From Phycisphaerae bacterium (GTDB taxonomy: Bacteria > Planctomycetota > Phycisphaerae > Sedimentisphaerales > SG8-4), in contig JAUXAH010000022.1 of NCBI GenBank assembly GCA_030614945.1, positions 1-13,563 on the forward strand: 13,563 bases of DNA, in the 5' to 3' direction. A model generated the notes under the pieces. It did not search any database and was not told the origin of the DNA. It saw only the letters and a program-made list of their open reading frames with translations. Below, in pieces: positions 1-8,349 of the stretch; positions within the stretch are counted from its first letter, which is position 1, and every line of letters starts with the position of its first letter. A program made the translations under genes and the position numbers.

Positions 1-3000
1 AGTGATGCGAATGTGGTGATCACGGCGTAGGTGATGGACATTTCGTTTATCCCGAACTCCCAAAAAATCCAGACTGAACTAGCCAGCGCGACTATGAGGA
101 GGACCAAGCCAGCAGTGGTGGTTACGAATGTCCAGCTACCGGGCATCGAAGACTTATCCCAGTTTTTTGGGGTTTCGTCCCACCTGTCCTTGGGAAACAG
201 GATCGCCAGCAATATCCCAAGTGGGACGAGCAAGGGCACTGGGTCGAAAGGCACGTATGGGGGTGGTGTCGGGAAGGGAGCATTTTCGGGGCGGTCAATT
301 TGTTTCATGTATTCGCGGTACCAACCAGACAAAGACGGTATCTCTTCAGGCACTTCTTCCGTTGGGGGCTCCTCTTCCTCTTCCTCCTCTTCCTCCTCTT
401 CATCGAACAGAGGCAGAGGAATTATGCGGGAGGTCGTGAATTCCCTAGTGTCGCCGTAGACGAACGAGCCGTGCTCCCCGATTGCGCGGTACTCGTAGGT
501 GGTCCAAGAATCGAGCATCCTGACGGCCGCCGAGAAGTCCCGCTCTGAGGTGACAGTTATCGCGCTTGTGCTCGACCAAGCGGTCTCGCCATGCTTCTTG
601 TACTGGAAGAACAGATTGACCGAGTCGTAGGTGCCCATGTCTCCGAGAGTTCCGTGGAGGGTGGCCCAAAATAGCCCAGCGTCCGCTTGTCCAGTTACAA
701 CAGTTGGCGGGCCAACCTGTAAGTTTATAGTGTAGGAATGGATTAAGGGAACCGATCCCCTATAGATCTCAAAACCTATCTTGATATATTTGGAGTTCTC
801 ATAATCAGACAAATCTATGAAATCGGTGCTGTGGATGTCCTTCCAGCTTGTGCTTTCCTTTGCCGATTCACCGTCATCGCTCAACCACGCCTTCACCCTA
901 ACAAGAGAACTTCCCGGGACGGTAGCATCAATCTCCACGCTACCGATGCAGATACCGTCAGACTCAAGGTAATGGTACTTTGAAACCCACGCCCCCTCAT
1001 CCGTCACGGAGAAGGAACACCTGTCGATCCAGACCGTGTCCGACCCATCATCAACACTTTCGTTCTTGACATAAACCCACTTGAAATCGTGCTCCCCCGC
1101 TGCAAAGGTGATGTTCTCGTAGCCCCAGTCGCCCATTATCCCCGAGGCCGTGAACTCCAGATTATTGTCCACATAGAACTCCAAGTTGTCGGCATTGTTC
1201 TCCGTGGAGGTCAGATAATGGAAACTAACATACTCTGCATTGACATCCCTGATCAGCAAGGTTGCGCTCTCGCCATGCCCAATATCCTGATTCTTGACCG
1301 AGTAATTCCCCTCGTAAACGTTATCCTCGGCTATCGTCCACCCGTCGTTGTTCCACTCGGCGGGTATTTTACCATCCTCGAAATCAACGTGGGGTATGGT
1401 CAGATCTCCACCTCTTGGGCCTGTGTTGTTCTCGTCTTCGAGAAAGTAGTCCCACTGCTCATTTGTGGATATGGTTATCGAATCCCCGACCGTCCTGAAG
1501 GTCTCTATATCACCCCACAACCCGCCCACGAACCCCTTAGCGTTTTCTTTTATCCCCAACCTGTACTCGTACACGGTATTAAGTTTGAGAGTCTCAACAA
1601 GGTCGGACTTCATGATATTTTCGGAAAGGTAAGAACCGCCCACATCCCGCCACCCGGTTTCCCCCTGTTTTCTGATCTGGAAAGTGAAGGGAACCTCAGC
1701 GTAGGGGATATTGGGATTTACTATATTGTCCAGTTCCCCTTTTATCCAAGCACTATCCCTGCCGATCAGCCAATTCTCACAGGCTCGGGTGTAGGGATAG
1801 AACGTGTAGAGCATTTTGGATGTCAGTATCGTGCCCTCTCGGGAGAAATCAGCCCAAGTGAGTGATGGGCTCGACTTGGTGGTTAAAATAGTGCCCTCCC
1901 GCGACAGGTCGGAGTAAACCATTGAGAAAGAATAGTTGTCACTCCAGTCTCCAGCCCACCCATTGGGGTTTCCTTCATAAGTTCCCTTTCCTGTGGAGTC
2001 ACCAAACCTCATGGCTAGTACTGGGGAGCCCACATAATAGTCAGGATCTATAATTATTTCCTCCAAGCGTTCCCCCCAGTTTAAATCCGCGATGTCCATC
2101 CACCCAGAATCGTATAAAACACTCCCATCATCGCTATTCCACATCTTCACTTGGGCGTGGGTCGCGGGGTACCTCTTGTTTTGATAAACTCCGGAAACAG
2201 CTATTTGACCGACCACAGGGTTAGTACTGGCGTCTTTTCCGTCAATTTCCATATTTATTGGAATGTAAGCCCCCTCCCATGCATTGATCGCTAAAACAGT
2301 TCCCTCTCTGGATAGGTCAGAGTAAACTGTGGTAGGACTGGATTTTGTTGTCAACACAGTCCCTTCTCTAGAAAGGTCGGCTGTTATAAGGTTGAAAGCG
2401 TAATTGTCACTCCAGTTTTTTTCATAAGGTGTGGCGGGGTCATCATCCTTGAATCTTACAGATATAATAGGACTGCCAGTCACATTTGAACTATCAACAG
2501 AAACATTTTCAGACCATTCCCCTTCACTTATGTTAGCGATATCCACCCACCCAGTATCCACAAGAAGCTCGGAGGTGTCATTGTCCCAGATCATGATTTG
2601 GAGCATGTCGGCCAGAGCGTCGTAACCACCCCCATGTTTTGCAGAAACATCCAACTTGTAGACATCCTCAATTCCAGCATCGAAGAGGTTCTTTCCATCG
2701 ACTTTGATTCCACCGATGTAAAGTCCATTATAAGAGCTTGTAGTCAGGATCGTTCCCTCCCTGGACAAATCGGCATAGTTTGTAGAAGGGCTTGATTTCG
2801 CTGTCAAAATAGTTCCTTCACGGCTCAATTCCGCATAGGCCATGTTGAAACTGGCGTACTCACTACTCCAGAGACCGTTTTCCTCTGCCAAGTCCTTGAA
2901 CCTTATCCTCCACCAATAATTTTCCGTTCCCACAAGTTCTTCTCCGCCATAGGTTATGGGTACCGATTGTTCTCCGTTTTCAAGGACCCCCCCCTGTCCA

Positions 3001-3292
3001 TCGGTAACAGGAACCCATCCCGAGTCCCACATATCGTTTAATCCGTATTCTGTTCCTACTTCAACCTCAACATATTCCGCATTGTCTTCGTCCAGATCAA
3101 GGTACTGGGCGGAAAACTCGGGAGTCTTATCGTTAAGGTAACTGTAATTCTCCAACTGACCATTAATCCTCAGGTTGTCGGGGTCTCTAGGTGATGTCGC
3201 ACCTACAGGAGAAATTGAAGAAAGGAATATTGCCAAAATTGCTAGTATTAACGCAAAAGGGGGGGCAATTTTTTTTTATTCGTTTCACTCAC
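1..3292 (-). CDS. Giant multidomain surface protein with C-terminal membrane helices; partial at window edge, apparent frameshift in signal peptide
   Basis: The frame is open without a stop from about 3277 to the window edge, roughly 1,090 codons, and continues beyond it. Numbering from GTG 3292 with the shift repaired: signal peptide 1-32 (three Lys, hydrophobic core, cleavage near PVGA); three modules of about 150 residues, each ending in a tandem 20-residue repeat DLSREGT(I/V)LTTKSSPS (155-184, 306-334, 462-490); a fibronectin III-like domain about 515-602; a MAM/concanavalin-like jelly roll about 635-762 (DFEDG start, HDFKW near the end); a further beta domain to about 860; a second FN3-like domain about 863-955; eleven consecutive Glu at 965-975, then a Pro-rich stretch; membrane helices about 1018-1034 and 1053-1079, with a third perhaps beginning at the edge. 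Likely a cell-surface adhesin or S-layer-like protein anchored at its C terminus. The in-frame signal peptide has no usable start, because TAA precedes it inside the A-rich tract; GTG 3292 joins it only if one base is added in A9 or C7. The specific function is unknown. Confidence 0.8.
369..401 (-). repeat. Poly-glutamate microsatellite (11 Glu) in the membrane-proximal spacer
   Basis: Eleven GAG/GAA codons in a row (CTC/TTC on the plus strand) encode an acidic block followed by PPTEEVPEEIP and a Pro-rich stretch before the membrane helices. It is probably an extended, charged spacer holding the folded domains away from the membrane. The short repeat unit makes its length prone to change between strains. 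Confidence 0.7.
1824..2831 (-). repeat. Three pairs of the tandem 20-residue repeat DLSREGTILTTKSSPS within the giant surface protein
   Basis: Pairs are encoded at 2742-2831, 2292-2381 and 1824-1910. In each, two copies of [D/E][L/F]SREGT[I/V]L stand 20 residues apart, joined by a T(T/A)KSSPS-like linker in the first two pairs and by a related but diverged linker in the third. Pair-to-pair distance is about 450-470 bases, so a module of about 150 residues has been duplicated. Each module also carries a matching Asp-Ser/Thr-Gly-Trp turn and a WSxxYxF strand just before the pair. I do not recognise this repeat as a named family. Confidence 0.8.
3259..3277 (-). other. Homopolymer tracts (A9 then C7 on the coding strand) at the frame break of the giant surface protein
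   Basis: On the minus strand nine A (3277-3269) are followed by TTG and seven C (3265-3259). Starting at GTG 3292 the frame reads VSETNKKKLPPLLR and then stops; the long frame beginning KIAPPFALILA lies one base away. Adding a single base to either run fuses Met-Ser-Glu-Thr-Asn-Lys-Lys-Lys to a perfect signal peptide. Such tracts suit slipped-strand mispairing or polymerase slippage, but are also where sequencing and assembly errors concentrate. Confidence 0.75.
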
Positions 3293-3306
3293 GAGCACCC
3301 GCATCC

Positions 3307-4422
3307 CTATCTTTGGATAACGTAAACATCATCCATATACGCATAATTTTGGCCAGCATTATATTGCCCAACGAGATCATATATTTCGACTTTATGTGAG
3401 TTGCCATCAGGTGTTAGTGGGATCACAATTTGGTACCAAACATTTGTTGGGAATTCTACCAGCCTTGCTATTTGTGAATCATCTTCTTCTATAGCGAATG
3501 TACATTGTGTCCATGATTGGGTTCTAACCGAAGCAATTAGATAAGCAGAAGTTCCAGAAACAGTAAAGTTCTTATATGGACAAGCTGTTATCTTGTAGCC
3601 CGATCCACCAAAATCTATTTTAGCAAGAATATATAGAGAATATTGTTCGCTTCTGTAAATCGTGTCAGTAGTTGTTACACTTGCAGTCGTCTGTGTATCA
3701 TCCCCTGAACCTTTTTCAGCATTCCATCCTTGTACCGTCTCATCGTCAAAGTTATCCGTGTCAACAACGGTCCATCCTATATCTTCCCTGTCGATGTAGT
3801 GAATGTTTATGACGAAATTGTCCCTAGTGTAGAGAACGGAGTACTCCGAATCCTCCCACGAAGAAATTCTCAAATAAATCGTGTCCATATTTTCTGTCGC
3901 ACCCAGAGAACCCGGGATGTTGTCAACCGTTATCGTGTAGGTCCAAGTGTCGTCCAATTCCCCACCCCCCGCAACACTGCCCATCTCTTTCGTACTAAGA
4001 GCGTAATCGGCTACCTGTCCAGTCAAGTCGGTGCCGTTGTCTTCGATGGTGAAGTAGAGCGTCCTGTTTTCGTGATTGTACATCTGGAAGGGGAGAACGA
4101 GGCTCTGGTCGGCGTAAGTGTCTTGGACGCAGATATAAATGTCCGCGATATTGTCGGGCACGTCAGGGCTGAAACCGATGTATCTGACACTGAAATAATC
4201 CGGAGCATCGGGGTGCCAATAAGACCCCAGTATGATGTATCTTCCATCACTCGGAGAATAGAAATATCCTTCTGGCGTGTTATTGGGGTTGTTGCTGTTG
4301 CCGTAGAAGCAGAAGGCTATAGAACTGACAATCAAGGCTAGTGAGGCCACTATCGCCATTTTTCCTAAACCTTTCAATTTCCCCACCCTATTTTCTTTTT
4401 TCGCTGTCCTTATATATCCCAT
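3307..4422 (-). CDS. Secreted or N-terminally anchored protein with C-terminal jelly-roll (carbohydrate-binding-like) domain
   Basis: From ATG 4422 the protein has 371 residues. A basic N-terminus (KKENR, K, K) leads into a hydrophobic segment at about 23-41, so it is exported or tethered by a signal anchor. Residues about 45-210 form a beta-rich region with an F/YFTIEDNGTDLTG-like stretch. Residues about 215-371 begin DNFDDETVQGWN and end YMDDVYVIQ, with a central SEQYSLY strand and NVWYQIVIPL; this is the usual order of strands in carbohydrate-binding jelly-roll modules. It stops only 14 bases before GTG 3292 of the giant surface gene, so the two are probably co-transcribed. Starts at GTG 4386, TTG 4380 or ATG 4359 are also possible: the TATATAAG at 4409-4416 could be a TATA box placing transcription start near 4386. 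Upstream lies the 36-bp repeated element. No catalytic motif is visible. Confidence 0.82.
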   Translation of the reverse strand: MGYIRTAKKENRVGKLKGLGKMAIVASLALIVSSIAFCFYGNSNNPNNTPEGYFYSPSDGRYIILGSYWHPDAPDYFSVRYIGFSPDVPDNIADIYICVQDTYADQSLVLPFQMYNHENRTLYFTIEDNGTDLTGQVADYALSTKEMGSVAGGGELDDTWTYTITVDNIPGSLGATENMDTIYLRISSWEDSEYSVLYTRDNFVINIHYIDREDIGWTVVDTDNFDDETVQGWNAEKGSGDDTQTTASVTTTDTIYRSEQYSLYILAKIDFGGSGYKITACPYKNFTVSGTSAYLIASVRTQSWTQCTFAIEEDDSQIARLVEFPTNVWYQIVIPLTPDGNSHKVEIYDLVGQYNAGQNYAYMDDVYVIQR

Positions 4423-4431
4423 ATCGAGTTC

Positions 4432-4467
4432 GGGGTATATCCTTAGTGTGCGGCACGGTTTGACACT
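4432..4467 (-). promoter_or_regulatory. 36-bp repeated promoter/operator element, copy 1
   Basis: Read on the minus strand it starts in the stop codon of the S8 protease gene, runs AGTGTCAAACCGTGCCGC, then ACACTAA, one variable base, and GATATACCCC. It matches 12289-12324 at 35 of 36 positions. The dyad AGTGT...ACACT has arms 13 bases apart. The GATATAC part may serve as a TATA box, placing the dyad where archaeal activators usually bind, just upstream of BRE/TATA. A second A/T box (TATATAAG, 4409-4416) lies downstream of this copy only. It drives the jelly-roll and giant surface protein genes if the reading is right. Confidence 0.7.
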
Positions 4468-5846
4468 TATCCCTCCCTTCCGAGCTTCTTCTTCAACCAC
4501 TTCAACCTCTTCAGCTGCCCCCTGCGCTCCAGCTGCTCCTTGCGTTCCCTTCGCCAGCAGATCGCTACAAATGTGAGCACGGCCCCCGCCCCGACCACGG
4601 CGAGCCACGGCGCTAGCTTGGCTATAATCGGAGTTTCTGGGACTGGATCCGCTATTGCGAGTTTCATGCCGCTGGGCATTGAGTATCCTTCGATGGTCAA
4701 TTCGCTCCCTACACGAAGCGTGGCGATCTCGTCAAATTCCTCTGGCAGAACCCCCGTGCCCGACATATAACACAATAGTTGTGACGAAACAACTGGGGAA
4801 CTGAAGCTAGTCCCGCGCATGAGTTGCACGGAGCCGAGCCAGATGACCTTCTGGTCACCGGTCGAAACCACGTTGAACGATGGTGCTGAGTAATCTGTCA
4901 GCTTTAGGTTCGATCCTACCGCACCGACGCTGATAACAAGTGGGCTACTCGCAGGAGAGGACTCGTAGGTCGGATCGTTCCCAGCAGCAGCCACCGCGAT
5001 GACACCGTAATTCCGAACCGCTGTCTCGAAAGCCATCGAAAGCGAGTCGAACAGCGTCGGGGATGCCCCTAGGCTGGCGTGGACTATATCAGGTTTCGGC
5101 TCCAAGCGAAGTGCCATATCTAGCCCCATGAGAATAGTGCTGATGCGCCCCATCCCATACTGATCCAGTACCTTTATCGAGTGGATCCGTGCTTGGGGAG
5201 CAATCGAGTGGATGATGTGGATAACCGCACCGCCGTGCCCGAAGTCATCGTATGGGCTGGTGTCCTCATCGGCGGAACTGACAGAAGCAATCCTGAGGTC
5301 TCTCGGTGCCCCCGAGTCGAGTACGGCGATGTCCATCCCCTCGCCCCTACCGATTTCCCAGAGCTCCTCAACGTCTACGAGCTCCATGATTTCCTCAATA
5401 GAGAGGTATGCACCGCCCGACCCGCCCGTGCTGTGGATCGGCACACGGATGACCCGATCGTACTCAACCCCAGCCACGCTTGGCATGGCGGCGGCAAGAT
5501 AGATGTTTTCCGCTGGAATGACTTGTGCGGCCACGCCGAACGCCGGTATCACGAAACGGGTGTAGCCACCATAGTCAACGGTGACCTGCTGGGCCATCGC
5601 CATCACTTGGGCTTTCGCTGTTGCCATCGCCATCGTTGGGGGTGGCTTGGATGTGAACCAAGTCAGCGTCCAGATCTCCCTCTCGCCTCGCCCCATAGCA
5701 GCTCGAACCGGGTACGTGACCATCGGGCTACGAAAGGCGGCGAGTACGCGACTCTCTCCAGTTTCCTCGATGTCGTACGCTATGAAGGACAGCATGATCC
5801 CTGCGACGATCAAAATGATGCCAACCGCTATCGGAACTCGCCTCAT
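4467..5846 (-). CDS. Membrane-anchored subtilisin-like serine protease (peptidase family S8)
   Basis: The 459-residue protein cleaves peptide bonds with an Asp-His-Ser triad, all visible: Asp177 in IAVLDSGAP, His204 in DFGHGGAVIHII, Ser347 in RGTSFSSPVV, and oxyanion Asn290 in AVAAAGND. An N-terminal membrane segment (about 5-23) precedes a region at about 60-135 that could be an I9-type propeptide. A C-terminal helix (about 413-430) is followed by a strongly basic tail (RRERKEQLERR...), so the catalytic domain should be outside and the tail inside. The GHG motif is followed by Gly where Thr is typical; this small change need not abolish activity. ATG 5846 overlaps the upstream stop as ATGA, so it is translationally coupled to the small three-helix protein. 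It is the last gene of unit B. Processing of the neighbouring surface proteins is a natural guess, not shown. Confidence 0.93.
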   Translation of the reverse strand: MRRVPIAVGIILIVAGIMLSFIAYDIEETGESRVLAAFRSPMVTYPVRAAMGRGEREIWTLTWFTSKPPPTMAMATAKAQVMAMAQQVTVDYGGYTRFVIPAFGVAAQVIPAENIYLAAAMPSVAGVEYDRVIRVPIHSTGGSGGAYLSIEEIMELVDVEELWEIGRGEGMDIAVLDSGAPRDLRIASVSSADEDTSPYDDFGHGGAVIHIIHSIAPQARIHSIKVLDQYGMGRISTILMGLDMALRLEPKPDIVHASLGASPTLFDSLSMAFETAVRNYGVIAVAAAGNDPTYESSPASSPLVISVGAVGSNLKLTDYSAPSFNVVSTGDQKVIWLGSVQLMRGTSFSSPVVSSQLLCYMSGTGVLPEEFDEIATLRVGSELTIEGYSMPSGMKLAIADPVPETPIIAKLAPWLAVVGAGAVLTFVAICWRRERKEQLERRGQLKRLKWLKKKLGREG

Positions 5847-6148
5847 ATCACTTTCTTCCTCCTCAAACGGCTCTCGATAACAGCGGTGATGGCGCCGGCG
5901 AGTGCAAAGAGGAGCACACCAGCACTGATGAACAGGGCGACCTCGGGGGCGATGAAATCGGGCAAAAAGAGGGTCGTAATCCCACCAATCAGAAACAGAA
6001 CCCCCGCGAAGATCAGGTGGTGCATAAGGCGCTTCCGCAACTCGACCGCCACCTCCCTCGATAGGGACATGATCTCCTTGTACTCATCGATGATCAGAAC
6101 GATGAGGAAGCTGACTACGAGCACGATTGGAACCAAGAACTCAATCAT
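5843..6148 (-). CDS. Small three-helix membrane protein
   Basis: The 101-residue protein begins MIEFLVPIVLVV and has three hydrophobic segments, about 3-20, 43-62 and 68-89, joined by a charged loop (DEYKEIMSLSREVAVELRKR) and ending in a basic tail (ESRLRRKKVI). ATG 6148 is preferred because GGTGGT lies a few bases upstream; an in-frame TTG at 6160 would add four residues. Its stop overlaps the protease start. The tight coupling suggests it works with the protease, for example as a membrane partner or chaperone, but no family is recognised. Confidence 0.82.
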   Translation of the reverse strand: MIEFLVPIVLVVSFLIVLIIDEYKEIMSLSREVAVELRKRLMHHLIFAGVLFLIGGITTLFLPDFIAPEVALFISAGVLLFALAGAITAVIESRLRRKKVI

Positions 6149-6183
6149 CGAAACCACCAATGAATCGGGGAGGAGCCACCGTT

Positions 6184-8349
6184 TCAGTCCTCCTTCCTGA
6201 TAAGAACCAATCCGCCGACGGCCATCGCCGCGCCCATTGCCACAAGGAACCAGTTGGTTCTAGCCAAGCCATCTAGGGGGACCGTCTCGACAAAGTGCGC
6301 GGTCACGCTCTTGTCCGAGTCCATCAGGAGTGTCACGGCCTTTTCCTGCCCGGTGGCGTCTCCCGACCAGTAGTCGAACTTCCAACCCTCGTTTGGGAAG
6401 GCCTCCAGCGTGACCTCCGTGCCCCGCGGGAAGGCGGCGGGTCCCATAGGCAAGACTTCCTCCGTTATGGTCACCGAACCTCCCTTCGTGGGGCTCGCGC
6501 TCATGTCAAGGGTCATGTACTCTGGCAGGATTTCGTCGAACTCCGCGGTAACGTGCTTGTCCGAGTTCATCACCAGAGTGGCGGGATTTTCCGAACCCGA
6601 TAGGTTTCCGCCCCAAGAACGGAAGGAGTACCCCTCGGCGGCGATGGCCGACATTTCGACCTCCTCCCCTGCCGTGTATGTTCCGGTGGACGGGCTTATG
6701 TTCCCGTTCCCCTTCACGACTTCCGTGGTGAGCGTGTAGGTTTCCTCCGTGGGGATCTCGACGAAGTTCGCCGTGACGTGCTTGTTCGAGTTCATGGTGA
6801 TGAGTATGCTCCCCGCCATCCCGGAGGCGTCCCCGGACCAGCGGTCGAACTCGTACCCACTCGCGGGGCTGGCGGCGAGCACCACCATAGTGCCCTCCTC
6901 GTATGAGCTTTGGAGCGGGCTGACGTTCACCGAGCCACTGCCCCAAGGCTCCACGGATGTCGAGAGAGTGTAAGTCGGCACACTCGGCTTGGTAATCGTG
7001 AGTGTCTTCGTTATCTCGTCCGAGTCCCCGTCGTCGTCCGTAACGGTCAAACGAACGGTCTTGGTCCCGGCCGTGGAGTAAACGCAGGTTGGGTTTCTTG
7101 CGGACGAGGTGTAAGGAGACGCACCAGAACCGAATATCCAATACCGAGAGACTATCGTTCCGTCGACATCGGACGACTGATCTATGAACGATACGGTTTG
7201 GTCAACGAGGGGTCCTGCTGGGGAGTATGAGAAGAAGGCCGTCGGGGGCTTGTTGACGATGACCTCGTTGAAGATAGCGGTAACGCTCTTGTTCGAGTTC
7301 ATGGTGATTGTAACGGGGTTGGACATGCCAGAGGCGTCGCCAGTCCAGTAGGCGAACTCGTAGCCGTCATTCGCTTTAGCCCAGATGGTCGCGCCTGTTC
7401 CAGCTATGTATTCCCCAGAACTCGGGGTGACCGTTCCGGCACCCGGAGGAGAGACCGCCACATAGAGGCTGTAATAGGGCGGCTCGGGTTCTACGTACTC
7501 GAAATACGCGTAGACCGTCTTGTTCCTGTCCATCACCACCGTGGTCGGGTTAGTCGTGCCCGAGGCATCGCCCCCCCAATGGTCGAACTCGTAATCCTTA
7601 GCAGGGGTCGCAAATATCTCGGCCGAAGTACCTGATTGATATTGCCCACCACCCGACACAGTTCCTTCGCCACTAGCCGCACTAACTGACAAGGTATAGT
7701 CCTGAATCGAGATCTTGGAGAAGTTCGCGGTTATGCTTTTGTTCGAATTCATGGTGATAGTGATAGGGTTGGTCGAGCCGGAGGCATCGTCGGTCCAGTA
7801 GTCGAACTTGTACCCGGAGGAGGGGGTTGCCGTGACCGCCACACTACTGCCCGCATTGTACGTTCCATAGCTCGGAGACACCGTCCCGCTGCCGCTCGGG
7901 CTCACGGAGGTCGTCAGGGTGTATTTGTCTGATTTGAAGTAAACGTAGAATGATGCCGTTTCCTGCACGGTGGGCCCTAGGGTCATAGTCACCTTCCATC
8001 TCACCTTCTTTCCAGAATAGGAGCGGTCGGTGGTTGCCCTAATGGATATCGAGCCACTTCCCCCGCGCTGGATAACGGGGCACGAAGTATAGGCTACCCC
8101 ATCTCCCTCCACGTAGAAGAAAGCAGAGGAATAGGGGCCTGTTAAATATTTCACCGTGACATAATGGGAGGACCCCAAGCTAATGGGCATGAGGATGTCA
8201 TAGTGGCGCGTGACCGTGAAGTACCCGTTCGGCACCGAGGTTGTCGTCACGGGGGGGATATAAGCGGCCTCTATTATGGGAGATAAACTGATGCCGATCA
8301 TCGACACCCCGATGATGACCAGAATGATCCCCGCTAGTTTCTTCTTCAT
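6184..8349 (-). CDS. Surface protein with six InlB-type (divergent B) repeats and one PKD domain, anchored at both ends
   Basis: The 721-residue protein starts MKKKLAGIILVIIGVSMIG, a signal anchor, then a unique beta region to about 140. Six repeats of about 70 residues follow, with the family pattern of a Gly-x-Gly turn, 'GYxFDxWxGDASG' and 'TMNSNKxVTAxF': about 143-212, 218-286, 293-361, 459-530, 538-606 and 612-688. A PKD domain sits between repeats 3 and 4 (about 367-455; PPTAFFSYSPAGP through TVTDDDGDSDE). A last helix (about 700-717) ends in RKED. These domains act as extracellular stalks and binding modules in bacterial and archaeal surface proteins. ATG 8349 overlaps the preceding stop as ATGA with GGTGG just upstream; GTG 8358 is an alternative. 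No enzyme motif is present. Confidence 0.93.
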   Translation of the reverse strand: MKKKLAGIILVIIGVSMIGISLSPIIEAAYIPPVTTTSVPNGYFTVTRHYDILMPISLGSSHYVTVKYLTGPYSSAFFYVEGDGVAYTSCPVIQRGGSGSISIRATTDRSYSGKKVRWKVTMTLGPTVQETASFYVYFKSDKYTLTTSVSPSGSGTVSPSYGTYNAGSSVAVTATPSSGYKFDYWTDDASGSTNPITITMNSNKSITANFSKISIQDYTLSVSAASGEGTVSGGGQYQSGTSAEIFATPAKDYEFDHWGGDASGTTNPTTVVMDRNKTVYAYFEYVEPEPPYYSLYVAVSPPGAGTVTPSSGEYIAGTGATIWAKANDGYEFAYWTGDASGMSNPVTITMNSNKSVTAIFNEVIVNKPPTAFFSYSPAGPLVDQTVSFIDQSSDVDGTIVSRYWIFGSGASPYTSSARNPTCVYSTAGTKTVRLTVTDDDGDSDEITKTLTITKPSVPTYTLSTSVEPWGSGSVNVSPLQSSYEEGTMVVLAASPASGYEFDRWSGDASGMAGSILITMNSNKHVTANFVEIPTEETYTLTTEVVKGNGNISPSTGTYTAGEEVEMSAIAAEGYSFRSWGGNLSGSENPATLVMNSDKHVTAEFDEILPEYMTLDMSASPTKGGSVTITEEVLPMGPAAFPRGTEVTLEAFPNEGWKFDYWSGDATGQEKAVTLLMDSDKSVTAHFVETVPLDGLARTNWFLVAMGAAMAVGGLVLIRKED
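6300..7925 (-). repeat. Six-copy InlB-type repeat array, interrupted by a PKD domain
   Basis: The copies are similar at DNA level too: the segment encoding 'TMNSNK' reads almost identically near 6781, 7289 and 7739 (TTCGAGTTCATGGTGAT or one base different on the plus strand). Such near-identity within one gene favours unequal recombination and copy-number change. Confidence 0.75.

Noticed and set aside
1089..1865. Long open frame of 258 codons on the plus strand
   Set aside because: It lies wholly opposite the giant surface-protein frame, which shows recognisable domains and repeats; no ribosome site or domain supports the plus-strand frame.
3730..4341. Plus-strand open frame of 203 codons opposite the jelly-roll gene
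   Set aside because: The minus strand carries a signal anchor and jelly-roll pattern; the plus-strand translation shows no sensible composition or domain.
4423..4608. Upstream extension of the jelly-roll gene into the protease gene
   Set aside because: The extension reads the protease C-terminus in another frame and would place the signal anchor far from the N-terminus; the repeated promoter element lies within it.
5181..6200. Plus-strand open frame of 339 codons opposite the subtilase
   Set aside because: The S8 catalytic motifs on the minus strand are decisive; the plus frame spans two minus genes and their junction.
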